Of a stretch of DNA of 64,000 nt, positions 47,760 through 59,945 are shown piece after piece. The notes below the pieces were generated by a model that had not been told where the DNA came from, searched no databases, and saw nothing but the letters and a program-made list of their open reading frames with translations. Position 1 is the first letter of the stretch; every line of letters begins with the position of its first letter. Made by a program: the position numbers and the translations under genes. The DNA comes from Laetiporus sulphureus 93-53 (Eukaryota > Basidiomycota > Agaricomycetes > Polyporales > Laetiporaceae): positions 124,001 through 188,000 of the forward strand of contig NW_024468536.1 in NCBI RefSeq assembly GCF_001632365.1, given 5' to 3'.

Positions 47760-50700
47760 GTTGGAGGGTGCAATGAGATGGAGGCCATCCGGCGTGCAGA
47801 GTCTTAAATATGTGAGGAGACGTGATTTCGATTGAGTGAGACCGCCAGCCTCGATCGATTGCTCAGAGGCAGCCGTCGGGTCACTCCGAAGCCGCCACCC
47901 GCGCTGGCAAACGCCGCGCTTACTCTGGCGTCGCCACTGTTATGTCCTAGTCCGCTTGCCAGCTGCGTGATCCCGGACTCTCTTCGCGCGCTGGGCGTCC
48001 CCCTGCGCTTCCGTCAATCCACGACGCCCAGAAATATTGCGATCTTGCGTGCGAATTCTCGTCAAAGGCGCTCGCAGGCGAGCAGAGCATCATATCGTCC
48101 GCAGACGGCGTAACCAGGGCAGCTTGTTCCGGCATCCACAGTCGATAAGACCAAATCGCTCCTATGTCAAACACCACGACAGCCGTTCCATATGCCGACC
48201 GTTAATGACTCACCAGCGTGACAGCAACTTTATCTTCTTCGTGGCCTATGTGGACCTACGTGCGTCGGAGCATGCCCGCGGTCAGCGGAAGAGATCTGCA
48301 CGCTCGGCGAGACAGTCTTCGCCGTCGCCGTGTGAAGCACGCGTATACGGCATGCGAAGGGACCTCTCAATTGTCGGTGTTCGGGTGCGGAGATTCCGAG
48401 ATCCATAAAGTCAAAACGGTGTCGACGGGATATGCGCAAGCAAATGCAATTGAAAGCGACACACGTGTCCGGCGCCAGAAGAGAGAGTTTGCTAATCTGT
48501 CCACCCAAGCAGTGCATGACTTGGTGTTCCGCGGATATGCCGTACGAAGCAGCTAATCCAAGAAAGTCAAGGCAGATGGGAACCCCTGCGTGCACGTTGG
48601 CATTCGTGGTGGACGTCGCTGCGAAGGCACCCTCTCTTAAGCTGACTTCTCTCGCTTGTGGCGATCAAGCGCTGTGCTTCAATGCGATACGTCGCACAAG
48701 CTTCCCGGCGGTATACTGCCAATGTACAGGGAACACAGGCGAACTTGTACTGTTTCCTCTCACGGTGCACGCTCGACACTCCGTACCCGAGATGCCCTAT
48801 GGCCATCGCATAGCATGCACAGCTGGCAGCCTGGCACGTCCCCATACGCCAGCTTCTTCCCATGAAACCACATACATATCGCTCTGCCTCAATCTTTCTG
48901 TCGAGCGCATCTAGGCGGTCTGATTGAGCGGACATTAACATGAACCGTCCCTCTAGCACAGCTTCGCAACTCTATACCACGAGAGCGTCTCCCGGATAAT
49001 TTTTGGGATATCATTAGCGCACATTACAGAAGGATATATGAAAAACATCCACATGCATGCCACGCCCTTGAAGCTACAGGTGCGTGAATGCGAAACGGGA
49101 CCGGCGTGAAGGCCTCGGACGGACTCCGTCCTGCGAACCACTCCAGGCTATGCCTAGTACTATCCATGAAGGCCGCCTTACAAGACGGGAGGGCACGAAG
49201 GTTTGCCCATCACCTCGGCCATCAAGACTATCTGAGAAAGGAAAAGCCTGGAGCTAACCTCTTGTCTCTCGCGGCCGCATCGGCCCTACAGAGCCAGTCG
49301 GCGCTGGCGCAATAGACCATTGTCACGGATGCAAGGAAGTGCTACTGAAGCAGGATTGGTCGTAAACTACGACCACGTCAGGTGTTGGACGGGTGCAGCG
49401 AGCCGCTAGTCCGGTCTGCCACCAGTCCCGTTAGTGTGCGCTGCAGACCAGGCACTTGCATTGTCAGTAGTGCCGGAGAATCAAGGAAGCCGGGATACTC
49501 ACTGAGTGACGCGAATTTAGTACGGCTTCAGCTCCCGGGGGTCGGGTACCGGGCAATGCAGCGAGCACGCATACAGCTAGCCTGCGGCGCAGGTCCTGCG
49601 TTGTGGTCCGTTCGGACTAGTGGATGGTGCGAGGGTATGATTTACGTGAGGGTCGAGTTCAATTTGACTTGGGACGCTTCTTTCATGGAAGAAAGTGAGG
49701 GAGCATCAAATCTGGTGGCGGAGGCGCAGGAATCCCGGTCTTCGTGAGCGCCCCGGAGATTGGGCACGCGCTTGGTTGGCCGGATGCTGACAACGGGAGG
49801 CGCAGGGCTCCCAGTCTTCGTGTGCACCTTGGAGATTGATTGGGTGCTTGTTTGGCAGGATGCTAGTAACGTAACTGGGAAGCGCGGAGTACGGTCTCAC
49901 CGGGAACGGTAGGAATGACTCACCTTGATGGAACATGGACAATCGGTCTTGCCCTGTTGTCACCTGAAGATGTCTCATCGCCGGCATGACGAGAAATCCT
50001 GAGGCTCTGCATGATCCCGATTTCGCGGTGCCCATATATGAGCTACATATGGTCCTCGGCTCGCGCTCGAAGATGTCCGAGCGCGCGCGTAGACGCCCTA
50101 AAGACCGATCAGGTGAAATGAAGCAATATATCCACACTCCATTGTCCTAGATACACGGACATTGCGTGGGAGATGTTCATGCAGCGAGGGGGTTCCGCTT
50201 GATGCTTCCTGCCAAGGCACAGGTCGTAATCGCTGTCGACAAATTCAACGCTAGTTAGATTCTGTCAGACTACGGCATGAATCAGCTTCCCGCAAGTGAA
50301 TCGTTACGACATGGCTTCCCCGTACATCAGTCATACCGGCACGCGCTTTTTCCTTGGGAAAGCACAGAGACTGTCATCGCCTTCAGCTGCATCATTGATG
50401 TCAGAGCAGCGCGCGGCGCGCTTCAGGAGAAACGGAAGATTCAGCGCTGGCCCTGCACGGTCGCTTCGTGCCAATTTGCAAGGAGTTAACGCGCAGGTAA
50501 TGTCCGATGCGGCTTCAATGCTTCGCGGCACCATGCGCGGCTATGTATAGCAAGCATTGGACTGTGGGACAAGGACGATCATAGGGGGATGTATTGTTAG
50601 GGCATAGTCCGGCTTGCCAAGATGGATGAGACACCTATCGTTACACACCCACGCGCCCAGACGCCACTCGTGTCCCATAGGAGACTACTGCGCACACCTG

Positions 50701-53565
50701 ATCAGATCGATGTGCCTCTGAGATCGTTTGCATGGGTATGGCGGGAGCGCGTCGGGTGGTCCCGAGGGAGAGTAACGTAAGCACCTCCCCCAATGCCAAA
50801 AGAGCGGGGTTATTTCTCCTGCTCTGAGCCCAGAGTGTAGCCCCACTATCAGCATGTCCAGTGCCACTATACCTTGCATGCTGATCTTCTCACAGCGTGA
50901 CCTCAGATGCACAGCCTGTATCGTAATGCGACTGCGCTGTGTTCGTGCACTCCGCGGCTGCGAGGAACCTGGGGTGCGGCATGAAAGGGTCCGCGTCTCC
51001 CGGCACGACCGCGTTGTCGCCTTAATATACAAATCTCAATTAGTTGAAATGAATGCTCACCAGCGTGGATGCCAATGGGCATGGCACGGAGAATCCCGAA
51101 GCAATATAGATGATCGGAGTCGATGCTTCTGTAATTCGATAGGATGTCGCTGGCGGATACCAATGCTCTGGTGCCTGGCTAAGAGGCTAACGTCCTAATA
51201 CAAATTGGCGGCGATCAGACGTTGCGGACGCGGGTGTCTCCGGTGCGAGGCTACTGGAGTTTGCCGTGCTGTGAAAAAAATGGAGGAAATTATTGACAGA
51301 GACGTGGAGCCAGTCGGTGTCTGCCGTGGATTTGATGTTGGAACGCCCCTACTACTAAGCAACACATGAAACAATCAGCGTGCGGGGTTTCGACATGCGA
51401 ATTGAGTGATTTGAGCACCGCTCGCTCAATGGGGTTCTCATGAAACAAACCGTTGGATCGGTTGATTAGCGATCATCCCCGTGCATGAGATCACAAGACG
51501 TATGCCATCCTACCATGTGTACCCTTTGAAAAATGTGTGTTCTGTGGTGGACCATTGCTCAGTCGAAGAATTTCACCAGAAACTGAGGTTGTATGTTACT
51601 GTATGATAGAACGTACCGGTAGTATAGATGTGAGTTGTAAGCAGGCTCTTCCGTTCTCTTTTTACGTCTCTCTCCTCAAGGAGACCCGAAGTGAGACTCT
51701 GCTGCACGTACGTAGAAACCATTTCTCCTGATTTCCAACTTGCAACATCGCGGAGCTGCACTCAGTTAGCGGTAGGGGTGTGCAGAAAGTCTGAAAATAG
51801 ATGTCGGAAGGACATACATATCTCCTCGAATGATGCACATGTTGCTACACGCTGTTCAGGCTGAACGTAACTTGCTGCAGGACATAGGTTCTGCCGTGAG
51901 AGCAGGGTCAGCCCAACCGATTTCCGCCTATTGCTTAGTACTCCCATGCACCACTATCTTTATCGATGACGAGCGGACATTGTTTCCCTTCTTTCGATAT
52001 GGTGAATGAGCCTGTCTCTCGGATTCGAAGTGCAATGGCCCCAAACGTGCGAATCGCCTATATAGACATGCCGCCGCCTGCCGCCGGGCTGGATGACGCA
52101 ACTCCCACATTATGGGAAGCGACACCGCCATACAGAAGACCAACGTACGATCGATATCTTATCGCACGTCTGCAGTGGTCCAACGTGGCACGATTTTCGG
52201 CGTCTTGCGAAGACGCCTTTCAGAACAGTGAACGATGTTGCCGACTTCACAGAAGGTGTAAGAAAGCCATGCAGGAAGTGACCACGGAGAAATGCGGAAC
52301 ACAGCGGGAGCGACGCTGCGAATTAGAAGGTAACAAGGCTACGAAAGATGAACATCAATAGTTACGAGCGAACATCTGACAATTGCTTCCGGCCATAACA
52401 TCAACATTCAGGTGAGACGGACGAACCTTGCGTGCGACACTGACCATTCCAGCCAAGCGTTATCACACAGCGTGGTGAAACGGTACAACGGACGGAGTAA
52501 GCGAGACGCATGTGAGAGCAAATCGCCAGGTCCTGAGATTTCGCTAAAGACGGGAAGAAAACGGAACAAGAGCTAAAATTGACACGTCCGAGATGAAGAA
52601 GGCAACAGACATACCGCGAGCATGGACATCTAGGGGTCGATGAGCCCTGTGTTCATGCCGTTTCCTGCTGGTGGAGTTTCAGTCGGCCGTTCGCGAGGAG
52701 CAGCGTCTGATGGACTTGATGCTCCGCGACCGGAGATATCCATGCCTATCGATGCTGCGAGAAGAAGTTTCAGCGTCGCACAGCACATGGCTTCTCTCTC
52801 ATCGATGCGCATAGCTTGTAGACTTCGTGAAGCACAGAAGAGGGTCTGGAATGGCACAACGACAACGTCATCCAAATCAGCGGGAAACTGACGTCTTGCT
52901 GACGTGGCAGAGATAATCAAGACTTCGAATAGAAATTTCAAAGACGACAGGGAGACCTAGAGCAATTTTTGAAGGCAGACCGGCAGTGTCCATTTTGCTA
53001 GTGGATTTCCAGATCCACGCACTGCTTTCCTATCGGATATTAATTTTGCGAGCTGCGCAACGTGCTGCATGGCGTAGCCCGTGCGAGGCTGTCCATATTG
53101 AGAGTATTCTTGCTGCAGGGGTTCGAAGGAAGTATTGTGAAGCGTCGCTTAACGAGAAGGCATTGTTCGCACGAAAGCAGTACGGTGGGTCCTGCAAGGG
53201 AGCCCAGAGCAAGCTGGTTCGAAGGAGATCAATTAGTAAGACACACTGACCTGCGTGGATGTGCGTTACCCGGCGTACTAATGATAGACGGACAAATCCA
53301 CGCTGGAAAGTTAGTCTTCCAAGTAGTCTGGAAGCTCTTAGAATGGACGACATGCATGCATACGAACGTCCTAGACCTGTATATTGACTATTACCTACTA
53401 CGTTGTGACGCAAAACACTTGCCATTCATTAATGGCAGTTGGTTGCGGCGAAGTAGACGGCGAACTTTTAGCTATACGGTCAGCTGTTGTTAACGCTTAC
53501 GTAATCCGGTCACGGAAGACATGAGGCGAAGATGGCGTTGAAGGCGGCGTTGAACAGCAGCATCC
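47760..53565. other. Gene-poor 5.8-kb region with no recognised gene
   Basis: Between the lactone oxidase start and a small gene. Open frames of 60-160 codons occur on both strands (for example 48432-48914 plus, 50296-50550 plus, 52630-52941 minus), but none shows a domain, a convincing intron or a start context. The stretch includes the 76-bp tandem duplication at 49720. It may contain lineage-specific genes, decayed transposon sequence or non-coding transcripts; I cannot tell which by eye. Confidence 0.45.
49720..49871. repeat. Imperfect 76-bp tandem duplication
   Basis: Unit 1 at 49720-49795 and unit 2 at 49796-49871 both begin GGAGGCGCAGG and end with a variant of GGATGCT..AACG. They share blocks such as TCTTCGTG, GGAGATTG, CTTG and TTGG at equal spacing. 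The units differ at roughly a sixth to a quarter of positions, so the duplication is not very recent. No coding frame is evident. Confidence 0.7.
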
Positions 53566-53949
53566 ATGTCGGCCACGAAGCTCAGCCAGGAACTGCATAG
53601 TATTGCTGCGACATGGCATGTGGACCCATTCCGTCCGAATCTACAGCTGAAGAATTTCCTGGACTCCCTCGCGGATCATCCTAATCTCACAGCCCGGGCA
53701 GTCCGGGCAGCGAGCGCATTGCAGAAAAACGAGTTCCAGAAAAGAGTAAGCTCGGCTGAGTCGCTTCTTCTGCCTTCCTTGCGCGGTACTCACCGTGGAA
53801 TACCGTCCAATTCTTAGTACCAGCTATCCGAGAAGATGCTAAAGCCCGCATCTATGCCCCACCATTATGACCGTTTAGTCGAGGGATACGAGAAGAGCGC
53901 CAAAGGCGTCGGCAGACCATGGTGGAAGATATTCTTCGGGGTTTGGTAG
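53566..53949 (+). CDS. Small unrecognised two-exon protein (about 100 aa)
   Basis: Exon 1 starts at 53566 (MSATKLSQELHSIAATWHV) and ends ...NEFQKR. An intron of about 65 bp with GTAAGC donor and TTCTTAG acceptor follows. Exon 2 reads YQLSEKMLKPASMPHHYDRL then VEGYEKSAKGVGRPWWKIFF and ends GVW at 53949. The protein is amphipathic with a Trp-rich C-terminus (GRPWWKIFFGVW). The clean splice, good composition and lack of overlap with another gene support a real gene. The basic, short form recalls small mitochondrial assembly factors, but I do not recognise the family. Confidence 0.6.
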
Positions 53950-54615
53950 CGGAGAGGTAAGGGCCAACCTCGACGTGCCCAGAATTATCTGCTGCGAATG
54001 CTTACGCATGACTGCATTCTTCCTGCATCGTGTCAGGATGAGAAGAAGAGTTCTAAAACAGATTTCGGGGCCCGCTAGGGGTGCGGCTCTGACATTGTGC
54101 AGAGATTTTCTTCCGTCTCGGGTATCAGCGGTCGTCAGTTCACGAATAGAAATGCACGTCGTAAGTGACCGGGCTGTCTCAACATATCGTGATCCCGCCA
54201 CTGACGCATGGCACGGGCACGCCGTCGATTCGGATTCCATACATACTTCACGCGATGGTCGCGAGATAAGTCGCTCGCAGTTTACCTATGAGAGGTCGGA
54301 AATTACGCATCACAAGGGGTGTTCTGGTTCCTGGGCATGCTCTTACACGAGAAGTTCATACAGCTCGGAACAGAGGCATCATCTCCGCTCCACTGCTTCA
54401 CCGTCTCTCAAATTCCCAGATTCAGACGGATGAAAAGTACTGGCTCTCCGTGTAATTGGCGATGAGAATAACTACACCATTAGCACCCTAAAGGGGATCC
54501 GCACGCTCTCACAACTCAGTAAAAGCCCAGAGGACAGAACGGAAGGGTCGTCGAGACTGACTCGGAACAACGTCAACCATGGTCCGTCGCACACGATGTT
54601 ATGGCTTCCAGCAGG
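53950..54615. other. 3'-3' intergenic region
   Basis: Between the small gene and the NOC2 stop. Frames on both strands are motif-free. No gene. Confidence 0.4.
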
Positions 54616-57385
54616 TCATTCTTCCAGAATTTTGTCCTCCCTTCCCTCGCCTGCAATATGTGCAAGAGGTGAGGAGTCAGTAACCACGAAGGGATCCACG
54701 CGATCACCGCCGTCAAGTAAACGCACCTTCTCGACCAGCCTCCGGCGCTTTTCCCGTGCTTTCCTCTGCACCTTTACATACTTGCCTAGCGGGCTCTCCT
54801 CGACATTCACGCCGCCCTCCCACGCCTCGATCTCAGCCATGCGTCCCGGCGCGAACGTCACGCCCTTACGCCGCTGTTCGACCCACCGCGCGCTTTCCTC
54901 TACACGCTCGACGAGCGCCTTTGCCACCCCTGTTTCCTTCGTCCGCCACTGCGTGCCCTTCGCGGCTTTCCGGAGCATCATCACGATCGGCACCACAATC
55001 TCCGGGAATGCGATGCTGCCCTGCACGGGCGCACTCGCGAGGTACTCGCCGAGGAGGAACGCAGTTTCCTCGGCGAGCCCCTCGGTGTACACACGCGTCT
55101 TGAGGTACTGCTGCGGCGCCCGGATGTTTGTTTCGAAGTCAAGCGGGCGGAGCGTGGACCCTTTTGGCTTAGAGGAGCCCGAGAGCGTCGATGTGAGGAT
55201 CGGGAGGAGGTATGACGCGAGCGGGACGTAGGTGTGCGTGTGCCGCGTCAGGTGCAGCAGCGAGCGGACGATGTGGAGGTGGAAGGGGTAGGAGCGTGGA
55301 TTACGGATCAATCTAGGGGCGATCGCGTGCGATGAGTGACACTTGCACGATAATGGATGGATGAATAGCCTACTTCATGGAACCGAGCGACACTTGCACC
55401 AGAGGGTAGATGAGCGGTTTCAACTCGCTCTCCTCACCGTTCCTCTCCATTAATGTCTCCTTGTCGCATGCCCTGGCTAGCACCAACGCCCAGAAGTCCA
55501 CGCAATGCACATATTGCCAATTGTACACTTGCTTGTATGCCTCCTTCATCGCATTACGTAAGGTTAGGCCATATTATTAGTCGGAGCGCCAGTTAATACA
55601 TGGAGGTAAAGGGGGGGAGCTCACCTTGCTCTTCACCTTCATGCTGTTTCGGAGGTGAATCGCGAGTTGACGGATGTATCCAAACGCATGCTGGTATGCT
55701 GTTGCGTGGTCCAGGCAGTAAATCTCGGATGCCGAATTTTTCATGAGGTTGATAGATGGCAGGGTATGCGGTGACGTCGACTTGCACGAGCGCACGAGCG
55801 TCAGGTAGGTATTCTGTACACATTATAAGTGAGCGGCCAGGAACTATCTGCCAATGCGGCAGAAAGGGATAGCATGCTGTGGCATTGATACGTACCTTGA
55901 GCACCAAATCCATGATAGACGCATCCGTTGCTAATGCAAGCCTACGTACCGCGACGAATGCGGCAATCCGTACGCCGTCTTCCGCGGTTGACCACAGGTC
56001 TAAGCATGTCTGCACCACACAAAATGGCACTCTCAGTATCGCAAAACTCTATTCAAACTGCCAGGATACGCACCCTCAAGTAGACCTTGACAGCTTTCCG
56101 GCTGCCAGTCACGTACGGCACGAGCTTCGCACTCTCCAAGATAGCCAGGCGCAGCATCTCGTTGTCGGTGAGCTGCGTGAGCAGGTGCATGATATTGTGG
56201 AAGTATGATAGGATTAGCTTTTGCAGAGTCTTCCACTTCGGTGTCTGGGTCGGCGCCTTACTGCCAAATGTTCGTGTCTCGGATCAAACTCGCTGGATAT
56301 AAGCAAGAAACCTGTATATACGTACAACTTGCCGCTCGGGAGCGTCTTGTATGGGCAGTGGTGCTCAAGGACGACTGGGGTGTACTTGAGGGTGGTGGTT
56401 ACAAGCTTGTTATATACTGGGCAATACGTATGAATACATGAACGAACATGATGAGCGAGCAAGCCGAGGGAGAAAGACATACCAGATGAGCTGTCAATGG
56501 TCCACTCGAAAACTTGATCCTCCTCGTTCATATGCACAGCAGAGCGGAATGCAATGAGTAATTTTCGTAGAGCCCGTAACGAACGTTGCTACATGCAGCA
56601 TTGATGAGAAACATAGTGAGACAAGAGCATCGTGAGGGAACGCACCTCGAGCAAAGCCCGTTGCCATTTCCGCAAAATCTGCTTTGTGAGCACCGGTGCC
56701 ATGTCCTCCTGCATGGCATCTCCATCCTCCTCCTGCTCGCCTTCATCGTCATCCTCGTCGTCGGAAACGGCATTGAGATGGAACTCGAGCAGCTCCTTGT
56801 CATTTTCCTGAAGATATTTGTAGAACTCGGGGTCCTTCTTGGCTAGTTTTGAGAGTTCGAGCAGATGCGCCTCGCCTTCATCTATGGGATGATGAGTGGT
56901 AAAGGATACAATGCATAAACCGAGCTGACCATCTAGATCGTCCACTGAGGCGAAAGATCGGTTATCATCCTCGTCCTCATCTTCTTCGGTACCCTCGTCC
57001 GAACCGACAGCTGAACCCTGCAAAAGTCAGAAACATAAAGTTAAATGATGTTACTTTGATGCATACCTCGTCCGAGCCATCTCCCTGCATGAAAGCTCCT
57101 CCAAGGAAGTCATCGACAGACATTCCCTTGAATCTGCCGTCGGGTCAGGGCATGATGCGTAAGAAACGGCCGTGAAACATCTCACTTTTGAGACTCCTCC
57201 TCTACACCGGCCTCATCATCGTCCTCGTCCTCGCCTACCGGTATTTGCCTCTCCTTGCCTTTACTCCCCTTGCGCTTCTCCACCTTCTTCTTGAAGTCCC
57301 GGTGTTTCCGCCGCGCCTGTATCGTTTTCTGGAGCTGGCCGCTCGCAGCAAACTTTCGCGTCGCTTTCGTTGATTTTTTTCCCAT
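54616..57385 (-). CDS. NOC2: Nucleolar complex protein 2 (NOC2), 60S ribosome assembly
   Basis: Read from ATG 57385 ([16 protein letters not shown]) to a stop at 54616, multi-exon. The N-terminus is Lys/Arg-rich ([16 protein letters not shown]) followed by an acidic stretch ([15 protein letters not shown]) and the NOC2 hallmark [16 protein letters not shown] segment. Next come a second acidic stretch ([13 protein letters not shown]) and [21 protein letters not shown], which is diagnostic. The helical repeat core continues with [14 protein letters not shown] and [17 protein letters not shown], and the tail is basic ([17 protein letters not shown]). Family role: with Noc1 or Noc3, NOC2 escorts pre-60S particles from nucleolus to nucleoplasm. 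It diverges from the METTL14-like gene. Confidence 0.9.
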
Positions 57386-57757
57386 TGTCACGCGGAATGA
57401 TACGCGCAGCCAGCGAAGAAAGGGTTACTCGAGGTTACTCGCAGCAGATTACTTTTGTACAAGCTAAAAATCAGATCTCAGATGCGTTGCACATCACGTG
57501 ACCATCTCCTCGATTCTGCCGGGCGCTAAAACGCGCGGTCCACACCCAGGAGTTGCGACGAAGTCGCACTACTCAACTTCTCTTTCCAACCACTCCCCAT
57601 GCGACGTTCTCCTACATTATAACTGCTTACCAGAAGCTTACAATATCGCTACGCGTTTCAGCCCACTCATACGTCTTTGCAAGCCGAGTACTGCGACTAT
57701 TAGGCGAGTCTCCTTCGACATCACATATTTCTCCAACGTTTCTGTCGAGCTGCTACA
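57386..57757. promoter_or_regulatory. Divergent promoter of NOC2 and METTL14-like genes, with TCACGTGA palindrome
   Basis: A 372-bp head-to-head region. The palindrome TCACGTGA at 57494-57501 is a perfect CACGTG E-box with symmetric flanks, the type bound by bHLH factors such as Cbf1 or Pho4 relatives. Shared control of ribosome assembly and RNA methylation genes is inferred from position only. Confidence 0.45.
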
Positions 57758-59752
57758 ATGACTCCGAGTGCCTGCGATTGCATTGCATCGGCAAATGAGC
57801 TCCTGACTGTACACTCAGCCTTGGTCTCTCGCATCCGCGCTACTCAGAAACAGCACCGCCGGCAGCTCAGGACACTTCCCTCGCCTCCATACGGTCTGTT
57901 GAGATTGCCTCTGATCCCATCTCCTCCACTATCTCCGTCGCCTTCACCGCCATCCTCTCCCGTTCTTGCACCAAGGCCGAGGCCTGTCCGCCAAGACCTG
58001 CCTCCCGCGAAGCGCGCCCGGGTAGCCCGATATCACAACTACGTTCCTGAAGAGGAGACAATTCGAAATGACTATTCTCAGCGGTACGTCGATGGTGGAG
58101 AGTGGCCGCAGAACTGGGTCTTAGGTGCGGACCCTGAGCATCGGTTCGAGGAGTACGTAACTGGTCTCATTTGTTAATGGTGAGTGCGAGCTCATCAGGT
58201 ACGCGCGCAGGTACCCGAAACAACAGCGCCTGCTTTCTCTAAAGAAAGCATCGGTCGCACAGTATGCACTACCTCCTACATACCTTCCCTTCTCTCAACT
58301 TGTGACCCTCCATCCGTCCAAATTTGACGTCATCCTCATCGACCCGCCGTTTTCGTCATCATTCACATGGGACCACCTGCAGGAGCTCCCAATACCTACT
58401 CTCGCCGCAGACCCGTCGTACGTGCTCATGTGGGTAGGCAGCGGAGCGGGCGATGGTCTCGAGCGCGGACGCGAGGTAATGGCGAAGTGGGGCTTTCGGC
58501 GGTGTGAGGACATCGTGTGGGTCAAGACGAATCACACCAGCAACCATGGCCCGGGGGTACGTCCAGCTATTCTGCGCCTCTGTTCATCTCTTATAGGGTT
58601 TCCCAGACAGATCCACCAACCACGTCCTTGCTGACGCGCACGAAGCAGCATTGCCTGATGGGCATCCGAGGCACCGTCCGACGCTCGACCGACAGCTGGT
58701 TCGTGCACTGCAATGTTGGTAGGCATTCCCTCTACCAATGACCCGTCTTTCTTCATTCTTATGCAATTCGCTCTACAGACACGGATGTGATGATCTGGGA
58801 GGGCGACGCCTCTGACCCGACGCTCAAACCGCCCGAGACGTACACACTCATTGAGAATTTCTGCCTCGGCCTGCGGCGGCTTGAGCTGTTCGGGCGCGCG
58901 CGCACGCTGCGCCGCGGTTGGGTCACTGCACTCGCGGAGGGCGAGGAGGAACGCATCGAGGAGGGCCTGTCGGTCGACTCGGACACGCAGGAGGCGGCGA
59001 CACCGTGGAACCGCGAATCATGGGAAGTGGGAATCAGGGAACTATCGAACGGCGGGAAGGCGGTCGTGCCCATGACGCCCGGTGAGTTGTGTGGTCCCGA
59101 TCCAGTTGAGCTTCGAACTGACTGATCGTCGACGCCAGAGATCGACGCCCTCCGTCCAAAGTCTCCCGTCCGTGGCGGTTCCACAAACATCAATGCTGGA
59201 ATGGGCGCCGGTGCAGGGCTCGCGCAGGCAGGCGCATCCGGCGCGCTCACCATGCCCATGAACCCGCCACCAAACCGCACGGGCGGGTTCCAGAATCAGA
59301 ACCGCATGATGATGCCACAACCGATGATGCCAATGAACGCGCTCGGCGGGGGTGAGATGGGCAACATGGGCAACGTGGGCAACATGGGCAACATGGGTAT
59401 GATGGGCTGGGACGGCATGATGGGGATGCAGGGCATGGGCGGGATGGGAATGGGAATGGGCGTACCACAGGGCATGGGATTCTCCGGGTTCGATGGCGGG
59501 ATGGGCATGGGCTGGGAGGAGCAGTTTGGGGGTGGTGGAGGGATGTGGGATGAGGGCATGATGGGTATGGGTGGGATGGGGATGCAGGGAATGGGAGGGG
59601 GGATGATGCCTGGTGGGATGAATGGGATGGGCAATATGGGTGGGATGAACAATATGGGGAATATGGGCATGGGCATGAATGGGGGCATGGGCGGCGGCAT
59701 GGGTGGGGGCATGGGCGGATGGGGAGGGGACGGATTTGAGGGAGGTTATTGA
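57758..59752 (+). CDS. METTL14-like MT-A70 family m6A-writer subunit with Met/Gly-rich tail
   Basis: Six exons with joins that restore frame; start ACAATG at 57758, stop at 59752, about 550 aa. The N-terminus is Pro/Ser-rich. The MT-A70 domain shows [108 protein letters not shown] and [24 protein letters not shown]. The [15 protein letters not shown] and FCLGRRRLxLFGR blocks identify METTL14 rather than METTL3. Where METTL3 has DPPW and animal METTL14 has EPPL, this protein has DPPF. From about 59345 a tail of roughly 130 residues is almost only Met, Gly and Asn. Family role: partner of METTL3 in mRNA N6-adenosine methylation in the nucleus. Confidence 0.88.
59345..59749 (+). repeat. Low-complexity Met/Gly coding repeat (GGMGGMG-type)
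   Basis: Inside the METTL14-like C-terminus. The DNA is a run of ATGGG/GGGATG-type units, and the peptide is degenerate GNMGNMG, GMGGMG and GGGMGGGMG. Because the run is on the sense strand, the antisense strand has long but meaningless open frames of Pro/His/Ile. Confidence 0.85.
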
Positions 59753-59945
59753 TTGTCCGCGACTTGCATGATGCATTCGGATCTCTTTTATTACATTCCG
59801 CATCGTCCAAGGATGGGTATATGTATTAGTTCGTGGTATCCGCACAAGGTAAAGTAGTGTACATGTACGAAGATGTAGCACGTATTGAATACATGGATGA
59901 AGAAATACATCTGTCTATGTAAGGTGAGTCGCAAGGTTCATAATG

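Noticed and set aside
53975..54433. Plus-strand frame of 152 codons between the small gene and NOC2
   Set aside because: Cys/Arg-rich random-looking composition with no domain, lying in a 3'-3' gap.
59042..59881. Long antisense frame rich in His/Pro/Thr opposite the METTL14-like tail
   Set aside because: It is the complement of the Met/Gly repeat and the METTL14-like C-terminus; composition follows from the sense repeat, and the sense frame has clear family motifs.
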